Below, one piece after another: positions 14,974-20,431 of a stretch of DNA of 20,431 bases. The DNA is from Verrucomicrobia subdivision 3 bacterium UBA693 (GTDB lineage: Bacteria > Verrucomicrobiota > Verrucomicrobiia > Limisphaerales > UBA8199). The stretch covers positions 206,318-226,748 of the forward strand of contig DBMR01000069.1 in assembly GCA_002298785.1 (NCBI GenBank), written 5' to 3'. Both the position numbers and the translations under genes were made by a program. Numbering within the stretch: the first letter of the stretch is position 1; each line of letters begins with the position of its first letter. The notes beneath the pieces were generated by a model, which did no database searches, had not been told where the DNA came from, and saw only the letters and a list, made by a program, of their open reading frames with translations.

Positions 14974-16727
14974 TGAGCGCTGAATCATTGGGAACCGCAC
15001 GCGAGGTGGGGGAGTTGCTGCTCGAACGCGGCCTTCTCACCCTGGCGCAGTTGGAGCAGGTGCGCCGGCGCCAGAAGCGCCTGGATTTGCCCCAGCACCG
15101 GGCGATTGTCGATTTGAATTTTGCGTCCGAACAGGATACTTGGCAGGCGCTCGCGCTCGCCAGCAACCTGGAGTTCGTCGAACCCACGGCGCTCGAACTG
15201 AAACGGGAAACGCTGGAGCTGATTCCGATCAAGTTCATCTTCCATTACCGGATGCTCCCGGTGGGCAACGAAGAGGATTGCGTCACGCTGGCTTTCAGCG
15301 AACCGCCACGGCAAATCGATCTTGGCAACTTGCGCCTCCTCCTGGGGAAACGTTTCAAGGTCGTGCTGGCTACGCCCAGTTCCATTCACGCGGTTATTAA
15401 GAAGAATTTCGGCCTGGGCGCCGAGACGATCCAGAAACTGCGCGAAGAACGGGGTGGGGCCGAGATCGGTCAGGAAATTGTTTTTGACGTCCAGGGAAAG
15501 GAGACCGATTCCGCGCTCGAAGCAACGGTGTCGGCTTTCGTGGATCAGATCCTGCAAGAGGCGTTGCGGTTGCGGGCGACCGATATCCACCTCGAGCCTT
15601 ACACCAACTCCATTCGCCTGCGTTACCGGGTGGATGGCATATTGGAAACCGTCCCGGTGCCGGCCGATATGCGCCACCTGCATTCGGCTGTGGTTTCGCG
15701 GTTGAAAATCATGGCGGGCCTGAACATCGCGGAGAAACGGCTGCCCCATGACGGGCGCATCGCGATGAAAACCGGGGAGGAGGAGTATGACCTGCGCGTC
15801 TCGATCGTGCCGACGAAGTACGGGGAAGGGGTATGCCTCCGCATCCTGGGTCGTCAAAGCTTGTTTCTGGATCTAGGTCAGTTGGGGATGGAGCCGAACC
15901 AGGAGGCGATTTTTGCGCAGCTCACACAGTTGCCGCAGGGTTTGGTGCTGCTGACCGGTCCCACCGGCAGCGGCAAGACCACCACGTTGTATACCGCCCT
16001 GGCTCAGGCCAACGATGAAGGGCGCAAGATCATTACTTTTGAAGACCCGATCGAGTATCAGCTCGAAGGCGTGGTCCAGATCCAGGTGCGCGAGCAAATC
16101 GGGCTCACTTTTGCCGCCGGGCTGCGGTCCGTGCTGCGGCACGATCCGGATGTGGTGCTGGTCGGTGAGATTCGGGATTTCGAGACAGCCGAAATTGCGG
16201 TGCGAGCGGCCCAGACCGGTCACCTCGTGCTCTCGACCCTGCACACCAACGACAGCGTCAGTGCCGTGACCCGCCTCCTGGAAATGCGGATCGAGCCTTA
16301 TCTCATCGCCTCTTCGCTGGTCTGCGCGATTTCCCAACGCCTGGCCCGGCGTATTTGCCGGCATTGCACCACCGAAGATAATCAAATTCCCGATGGGGTG
16401 CGGCAGGAAATGGCCGCCTCGCTGGGCATTACACCGGCTGAGGTGCGGGCTTATCGGGGGATGGGCTGTGTGGAGTGCGGTCAAAAGGGACAGCGCGGCC
16501 GGGTGGCGCTATACGAGTTTTTCCTGTTGAACCAGGAAATCGCGGACTTAATTCAACCTGGGTTGCGCACGGGCGAACTGCGGGACGCCGCCAGGAAGAT
16601 CGGTTGGCGGTCCTTGCGGGAGATCGGGTGGAAAAAGGTTCAGCAAGGCCTGATTCCCATCCAGGAACAGGACCGCTGGACGCGGGTGATTAATCCGAAG
16701 GCGGCTGGCCCAAAGGCTGCCACCTGA
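14973..16727 (+). CDS. PilB/GspE-type assembly ATPase
   Basis: The 584-residue cytoplasmic motor ATPase drives pilus assembly or type II secretion. The N-terminal part (about 5-150) is the MshEN/GspE_N type. The ATPase core shows Walker A GPTGSGKTT (329-337), the Asp box region ITFEDPIEYQ, Walker B-type DPDVVLVGEIRD (391-402, with catalytic E399) and the His box HLVLSTLHTND. Two CxxC pairs (C462/C465 and C499/C502) form the tetracysteine zinc site typical of GspE/PilB and absent from the retraction ATPase PilT. All motifs are intact. The start overlaps the previous stop by one base, and the gene ends the operon. A platform protein (PilC/GspF), pilins and a prepilin peptidase would be needed and must lie elsewhere. 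GspE and PilB cannot be told apart reliably here. Confidence 0.93.
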   Translation: MSAESLGTAREVGELLLERGLLTLAQLEQVRRRQKRLDLPQHRAIVDLNFASEQDTWQALALASNLEFVEPTALELKRETLELIPIKFIFHYRMLPVGNEEDCVTLAFSEPPRQIDLGNLRLLLGKRFKVVLATPSSIHAVIKKNFGLGAETIQKLREERGGAEIGQEIVFDVQGKETDSALEATVSAFVDQILQEALRLRATDIHLEPYTNSIRLRYRVDGILETVPVPADMRHLHSAVVSRLKIMAGLNIAEKRLPHDGRIAMKTGEEEYDLRVSIVPTKYGEGVCLRILGRQSLFLDLGQLGMEPNQEAIFAQLTQLPQGLVLLTGPTGSGKTTTLYTALAQANDEGRKIITFEDPIEYQLEGVVQIQVREQIGLTFAAGLRSVLRHDPDVVLVGEIRDFETAEIAVRAAQTGHLVLSTLHTNDSVSAVTRLLEMRIEPYLIASSLVCAISQRLARRICRHCTTEDNQIPDGVRQEMAASLGITPAEVRAYRGMGCVECGQKGQRGRVALYEFFLLNQEIADLIQPGLRTGELRDAARKIGWRSLREIGWKKVQQGLIPIQEQDRWTRVINPKAAGPKAAT

Positions 16728-16735
16728 AAACGATC

Positions 16736-16761
16736 AGGAGCAACCCTCGGGGATTGCTCCT
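16736..16761 (+). terminator. Hairpin ending the pilus/secretion operon
   Basis: AGGAGCAA (16736-16743) pairs perfectly with TTGCTCCT (16754-16761) around a 10-base loop that could add three more pairs. It begins nine bases after the ATPase stop codon. No T-run follows, so termination may be inefficient or need a factor. On the opposite strand it would also lie past the end of rpmB. Confidence 0.55.
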
Positions 16762-16806
16762 GTGCAGAACTTAAAATGGCCGCGGACTATTTTGTCCGGG
16801 TAAGGA

Positions 16807-17070
16807 TCAAGCTTTGGCTTCCGCCTTCTTCCAAGTGCGCTTCGGCGCCTTGGTGACGAGCCCCTTTTTGATCGCGTTAGCCGTCACGCGAATATAACGA
16901 ACTTCCCCGTCCACGAGCGCTTTAACTCGTTGCAGGTTAGGCATGAAGCGCCGTTTGGTGATCGCGGTGACGTGCGTGCCGATACCGCCGCTCTTCTTCG
17001 ATTTACCACTGCGCCAAATCACGCTGCCCTTTATCGGGCGCTTTCCGGTTAATTCACAAATTTTTGACAT
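16807..17070 (-). CDS. rpmB: 50S ribosomal protein L28
   Basis: The 87-residue basic protein begins MSKICELTGKRP, the hallmark N-terminus of bacterial L28, and continues with HVTAITKRRFMPNLQRVK and IRVTANAIKKGL, matching the family over its length. L28 binds the large ribosomal subunit near the exit-site region. Only the first of the zinc-ribbon-type cysteines found in some L28 proteins is present (C5), so it is the zinc-free form. It stands 95 bases downstream of the lipoprotein gene on the same strand and may have its own promoter, but I found no convincing one. Confidence 0.95.
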   Translation of the reverse strand: MSKICELTGKRPIKGSVIWRSGKSKKSGGIGTHVTAITKRRFMPNLQRVKALVDGEVRYIRVTANAIKKGLVTKAPKRTWKKAEAKA

Positions 17071-17165
17071 ACCAAAATCGTCTTTTCGCTAAGATAAAGA
17101 GCGGAGACAATATCATCTGGCCCGCGACATGCAACACCTATTTCGAAGGAATTTGCCGATTTTCT

Positions 17166-17627
17166 TCACCGGCCGGCCCGGGAAAACACCACGTCAAAGG
17201 TTTGCTGTATGGCTGCTTGAAAATAAGTTCCCACGAGTTGATCGCTGGACGAGGAGTAAGCAAGGCTGTAGGTGCAGCCCGGATAATTCACATCCCGCAA
17301 CTCGACAAATACCTTGATCTCCGAGCCTTCCTTGACCGCCACAGCCTTCGAGACCTTGATCGGATCAGGATTAAAATAACCGGCATCGATCTGGCCGTCG
17401 GCGCCCACCCCGCGAAACTCCAGGAGATAATCGCCATCCAGCCGGCTCCATTTTCCGACTACTGCATTGTAAGGCGAGGTGGCGGGCGGAGCCGGCGTGT
17501 TGGTCGCTGCCACTTTCTGGTCTGGTTGCACCGGGTTGGGGCGGTCAGAGCAGGAGGTGAGGGTAGTCACGGCTGCGGCGAGCAGACCACTCCAGGCCAG
17601 TGAGTAAAGAAGTCGTGAAGTTCGCAT
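17166..17627 (-). CDS. Small lipoprotein of unknown function
   Basis: The 153-residue product has a typical lipoprotein signal with a perfect lipobox LTSC (C26), then a linker rich in Pro, Ala and Thr (about 29-50). The mature domain (about 54-153) opens with VVGKWSRLDGDYLLEF and includes VFVELRDVNYPGC, SSDQLVGTYFQAA and FDVVFSR, which read as alternating beta strands. From memory, similar short lipoproteins occur in other Verrucomicrobiota and Planctomycetota, but I cannot name a family with a known role. The gene starts 29 bases after the PfkB kinase stop and is probably the last gene of that operon. The stop is followed by GC-rich palindromic sequence around 17169-17181. Confidence 0.75.
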   Translation of the reverse strand: MRTSRLLYSLAWSGLLAAAVTTLTSCSDRPNPVQPDQKVAATNTPAPPATSPYNAVVGKWSRLDGDYLLEFRGVGADGQIDAGYFNPDPIKVSKAVAVKEGSEIKVFVELRDVNYPGCTYSLAYSSSSDQLVGTYFQAAIQQTFDVVFSRAGR

Positions 17628-17656
17628 TTCAAGTTATCGTTGGAGGCCGATCCGGG

Positions 17657-18607
17657 TCAGGCGGGGAGCAACTCGACTTTTACGTCAGGCAAAAGCGTCT
17701 TGAGGGTTTCCAACTCGAGTTCACCCGGCATCAGGGTGAGCGCGTTGGCCGCGCCAGCGGCAGCTCCCCACCGGGCGGCTTCGCCCAGGTCATCCCCATG
17801 CAACAGCCGGGCGACCAACCCGGCGGTGAAAGCGTCTCCGGAACCGATGGGATTGCGAGCTTGAATGGCCGGGGGCGTGATTCGCCAGAAGGACTTTCCG
17901 TCGAAGGCGATTGCCGGCTCGGGTCCGGCTGTAACCACCACTCGGCGCGCACCCGATTCCACAAGTTCCCGCATGGCGGAACGCACCTCGGCCTCGTCGT
18001 TGAGCACGCGACCGACCGAAGCCGCCAGCTCGCTGCGGTTCGGCTTTACCAGGCCGGGATTTGAATCCAGGCTCTCCATCAAGGCGATCCCTTGCGCGTC
18101 CAAAACCGAGATGGCCCCCTCGGCATTCGCGATCTTCACGCAGACGGTATAAAAGTCCGGAGTGCCGCCCGGGGCCACGGTACCGGACATGACCAGCGCT
18201 CCGCAGCGTGGCGACCATTTGTGAATGCTGTGCAGCAATTGTTCGAAAAGCGCGGGCTCGACAGGCGCGCTTTCCTCAACCAATTCCGTCTGGGTTTGCG
18301 AGCGCAGGTCCAGTAGCGTGACGCACTGCCGGGTCGGGGCTTTAACCTGGAGGAAACCGGTCTCGATACCGCGCGACTGCAAGTCGGCCTGGATGGCCTG
18401 GCCGCGGGCGCCGCCGAGCAAGCCCACCGCCACGGGGCGTTCACCGAGGACGCGCAGGACTTTGGCGACATTCACTGATTTTCCCGCCGGACCTTCGAGA
18501 GTTTGCACGGCCCGATTCACCGCGTTGGCGGCCAGGGAATTGAACACCATCACCCGCTGTGCGGCGGGGGTGGTGCCGATGCAAAGTATGCGATGTGGCA
18601 GTGTCAT
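17657..18607 (-). CDS. PfkB-family sugar (phosphate) kinase
   Basis: The 316-residue protein belongs to the ribokinase/PfkB superfamily, nearest to the 1-phosphofructokinase/tagatose-6-phosphate kinase group, which phosphorylate phosphosugars with ATP. Visible are KSVNVAKVLRVLG (43-55), GLVKPNRSEL (185-194) and the ATP and anion-hole signature NPIGSGDAFTAGL (252-264) with the catalytic base D258. Unusually, the N-terminal substrate loop reads GTTPAAQR, where 6-phosphofructokinase-2 and LacC have NPAxD, so the sugar-binding aspartate is replaced by glutamine. The glycine-rich GGKG part is also changed to GPAGKS. The substrate may therefore differ from fructose phosphates. The start lies three bases after the hydrolase stop, so the two genes form an operon. 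Confidence 0.83.
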   Translation of the reverse strand: MTLPHRILCIGTTPAAQRVMVFNSLAANAVNRAVQTLEGPAGKSVNVAKVLRVLGERPVAVGLLGGARGQAIQADLQSRGIETGFLQVKAPTRQCVTLLDLRSQTQTELVEESAPVEPALFEQLLHSIHKWSPRCGALVMSGTVAPGGTPDFYTVCVKIANAEGAISVLDAQGIALMESLDSNPGLVKPNRSELAASVGRVLNDEAEVRSAMRELVESGARRVVVTAGPEPAIAFDGKSFWRITPPAIQARNPIGSGDAFTAGLVARLLHGDDLGEAARWGAAAGAANALTLMPGELELETLKTLLPDVKVELLPA

Positions 18608-18610
18608 GAA

Positions 18611-19726
18611 TCAGCGCCCGGAGCTGGATTTGGCGGTTTTTTGCAGGAAATCAGCCAGCAAATCCTTCCAGACCGCCGCTAGCGTGTGGGTGCCGTGACC
18701 TCGCGTGTCGGGTCCGGCGGGAATTAACACTGCGCGGCCCCGGGGTACCCGAATGATTTCCCGTTCCAAAATCCCCAACTCCGGGGGGTTGATCAGGTCA
18801 TCGCCAAAGTTGATCGCCAGCAGTGGAGCCTGGATGCGCTCGAGCGCTGGGCCAGGATCGTAATCGCGGGAACTCTCGACAGCGTAGAGGATGTTATTGG
18901 CGTCGGAAGTTCGCATGAGATTGGTGACATACAAGTCCAGCGCGTTATCCGCGGCGGCGAGAGTGGGTGCTTCCTTCTGGCGTTGCACCGGGTTGTTGCC
19001 CATGAAATAGAGGACCTCGAGCGCGGTGCGCAAGCTGGCGGGTGGCGTGGTGTAGGCGCCTCCCTGCCAGGACGGATCATTCCGAATGGCATCGATGATC
19101 ATCCGGCGCCAAACGCGGTTACGGCCGGAGATCTGCGTCGGCAGACTGGCCAGCGGCATCGCTGCATCCATGAAGTCCGGGTGGGTCTCCGCCCAAAGCC
19201 AGGTGTGCATTCCGCCCATCGAAGTTCCCATGACCAACCGCAGGTGATTAACATGGAGCCCTTCCGTCACCAGGCGATATTGCGCCTCGATCATGTCGCG
19301 ATACCCGTAGTTTGGAAATCCTGCTTTAAGGCCGTCGCTCGGCCGGGAGGATTTGCCATGCCCCAGCGCATCCGGAAGGATCAGGTAATACCGGTTCGCA
19401 TCCAGCAGTTGGCCCGGATTAAACAGCACGCCGGAGAATTCCGGGCGGACGAAGTTACCGCCGTTGCCTGTAGTGCCATGGAGAATTAGAACCGCGTTGG
19501 TGACTTGTCCCAGGGAGTTGGTCCAGGGTCGGCCAAAAGTCCGGTAATGCAGGTTGATTTCCGGCAAAGTCTGGCCACTGGTGAAGCGGAAAGTTTTGGC
19601 CGTGAAATCCCCTTCAACCATCGCGGGCAGGGTGGGATCAGCCGCCGCCTGGGCGAGGGGCACGGTTACAATCAGCGAAAGCAGGGCAGGGAGCAGAGCG
19701 CGCATAAGGTCTTTGGCCGGAATCAT
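18611..19726 (-). CDS. Exported alpha/beta hydrolase of the MetX (homoserine acyltransferase) family
   Basis: The 371-residue protein has an alpha/beta-hydrolase fold related to homoserine O-acetyltransferase. Visible are the oxyanion region ILHGTTGNG (81-89), PDALGHGKSS, the nucleophile elbow GTSMGG (S169), an acidic residue in NFGDDLINPPE (D309 or D310) and the histidine in TRGHGTH (H344 likely). The triad is complete. Unlike cytosolic MetX, the protein opens with a Sec-type signal (MRALLPALLSLIVTVPLAQA), so it should act outside the cytoplasm, where acyl-CoA is not available; an esterase or another acyl transfer is more plausible than methionine synthesis. I chose the ATG at 19726 (19705 is also possible); the open frame reaches back to 19846, but that would bury the signal peptide. 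It leads an operon with pfkB and the small lipoprotein. Confidence 0.82.
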   Translation of the reverse strand: MIPAKDLMRALLPALLSLIVTVPLAQAAADPTLPAMVEGDFTAKTFRFTSGQTLPEINLHYRTFGRPWTNSLGQVTNAVLILHGTTGNGGNFVRPEFSGVLFNPGQLLDANRYYLILPDALGHGKSSRPSDGLKAGFPNYGYRDMIEAQYRLVTEGLHVNHLRLVMGTSMGGMHTWLWAETHPDFMDAAMPLASLPTQISGRNRVWRRMIIDAIRNDPSWQGGAYTTPPASLRTALEVLYFMGNNPVQRQKEAPTLAAADNALDLYVTNLMRTSDANNILYAVESSRDYDPGPALERIQAPLLAINFGDDLINPPELGILEREIIRVPRGRAVLIPAGPDTRGHGTHTLAAVWKDLLADFLQKTAKSSSGR

Positions 19727-19871
19727 CGCTCGCCAGTTGTAACTTATGCCCAGGGGCAAGCCAAGACTGCAAATGCCGGCGGTTGCATTGGAGCCATCCC
19801 GCAGGGCGGGGACGCCGCCATCGCCGGAAAGGAAGGGGGGGACCAAAGGTGTTTAGGGCTGGGGACACGTT

Positions 19872-19889
19872 GTCACCAGTACTGGTGAC
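19872..19889. promoter_or_regulatory. 18-bp perfect palindrome, possible operator
   Basis: GTCACCAGTACTGGTGAC is perfectly self-complementary over 18 bases with no spacer, the form expected of a site bound by a dimeric regulator. It lies about 146 bases before the start of the minus-strand hydrolase operon and upstream of the unexplained plus-strand segment that ends in a terminator. Which transcript it would control is not clear. Confidence 0.45.
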
Positions 19890-20035
19890 TACCGCTCCCG
19901 GGGAACTTTGTTAAGGTATGGACGTGTTAACGATGCAAAAACGCAGTATTCCAAACCGTGTGTAAGGTTGGAAGGGCGCGTGTCTGCGGCGCCGTATCGT
20001 AAGACAATTTTGGAAGTTCTCATGTAGAGTGTGGC

Positions 20036-20064
20036 AAAAGGCCGGGTGGAAACCCGGCCTTTTT
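20036..20064 (+). terminator. Strong intrinsic terminator
   Basis: GGCCGGGT (20040-20047) and ACCCGGCC (20052-20059) form a perfect 8-bp GC-rich stem with the stable loop GGAA. An A-run (20036-20039) precedes it and five Ts (20060-20064) follow, so it can act in both directions. No protein gene precedes it on the plus strand, which hints at a short non-coding transcript upstream. Confidence 0.88.
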
Positions 20065-20241
20065 GCTTCCCGGAAGGTCAGCTTTGTTTCCTCCGGCCCA
20101 ATTGGCCATTCGCTTGACCGCGTTTCTGTGGCGCTTCGTTGGTTCGCTTACCCTCCCCCCAGGCCGCTTTACCAACCGGCGGTATTGCGGCGGAATCTCC
20201 CGGTCCTGTCGCAAAAGCGAGAATCTGTCTTGGCGCCGTGG

Positions 20242-20269
20242 TTGACTTTCCGCTGCCGCTCATTAAAAT
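20242..20269 (+). promoter_or_regulatory. Promoter of the tRNA-Glu gene
   Basis: TTGACT (20242-20247) and TAAAAT (20264-20269) are separated by 16 bases, and each box differs from the vegetative consensus at one position. Transcription would start near 20276, about 12 bases before the mature tRNA. It is the best promoter match in the window. Confidence 0.7.
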
Positions 20270-20287
20270 AGCAATTGTTGATTGGAT

Positions 20288-20362
20288 GGCGTGTTCGTCT
20301 ATCGGTTAGGACACGGCCCTCTCAAGGCTGAAAGACGGGTTCGATTCCCGTACGCGCTACCA
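20288..20362 (+). tRNA. tRNA-Glu, anticodon CUC
   Basis: A complete 75-base cloverleaf can be drawn. The acceptor stem is GGCGTGT with ACGCGCT (two G-U pairs), the D-arm is GTCT...GGAC, and the anticodon stem CGGCC/GGCTG encloses the loop CTCTCAA with anticodon CTC, which reads the GAG codon. The T-arm is ACGGG TTCGATT CCCGT. The discriminator A and the CCA end are encoded. The D-arm and anticodon-arm region resembles E. coli tRNA-Glu. It stands alone behind its own promoter. Confidence 0.95.
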
Positions 20363-20431
20363 ACCTGACCTCCACAGAAAAATCCCAAAGTCCGTCCCAC
20401 AGTCTTACCATTAGTCCAACAGGAAACCCTC

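Larger units (their letters stand above)
19727..20287. other. Intergenic region between the hydrolase operon and tRNA-Glu
   Basis: I see no protein-coding gene. Short open frames here are shadows or run through the terminator. The stretch holds GC-rich inverted sequence around 19805-19820, an 18-bp palindrome (19872-19889), about 150 bases of unexplained and moderately AT-rich sequence that end in a strong terminator (20036-20064), and the promoter of the tRNA gene. For the minus-strand operon, a weak promoter-like pair (TTGCAG, 17 bases, CATAAG) can be read just upstream of 19726. Confidence 0.6.

Noticed and set aside
19727..19846. Longer start for the MetX-like hydrolase at 19846
   Set aside because: The added 40 residues are not conserved-looking and would place the Sec signal internally.

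Overview
This window most resembles a genome or metagenome contig from Verrucomicrobiota, probably the Pedosphaera/Limisphaera side of the phylum. The grounds are the omega-subunit N-terminus, a huge secreted protein that combines an N-terminal module, a propeller and an Ig domain, a type IV pilus-like cluster resembling Akkermansia muciniphila Amuc_1098-1102, and the scarcity of clear Shine-Dalgarno sites. The taxonomic call is inference from memory of these families; no search was run.

Layout. Positions 57-1313 (-) hold an M20 zinc peptidase of the glutamate carboxypeptidase type. About 1 kb without a credible gene follows (1314-2375), carrying a hairpin and what look like worn dispersed repeats. 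A 1349-residue secreted protein (2376-6425, +) has 14 propeller-type repeats, an Ig-like domain and a C-terminal module. After it comes a lipoprotein gene (6448-7434, +) interrupted by one in-frame amber codon. A farnesyl/geranylgeranyl diphosphate synthase lies on the minus strand (7580-8500), divergent from rpoZ and smpB (8620-9398, +).

The centre of interest is a tight five-gene plus-strand operon (9526-16727): a lipoprotein secretin with a low-complexity Ala/Pro/Thr tail, a fused PilM-PilN protein, a PilO/Amuc_1100-like protein, a PilP/GspC-like protein and a PilB/GspE ATPase. Four of the five are linked by overlapping or nearly overlapping stop and start codons. Together they would form the outer-membrane pore, alignment complex and motor of a type IV pilus or type II secretion machine. 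No pilin, prepilin peptidase, platform protein or retraction ATPase is present here.

A terminator-like hairpin follows. On the minus strand are rpmB (16807-17070) and then a likely operon, transcribed right to left: an exported MetX-like alpha/beta hydrolase, a PfkB-family sugar kinase and a small lipoprotein (19726 down to 17166). The right end (19727-20287) contains no protein gene. It has an 18-bp perfect palindrome, a strong intrinsic terminator with no gene before it (possible small RNA) and a good promoter for a tRNA-Glu(CUC) gene at 20288-20362.
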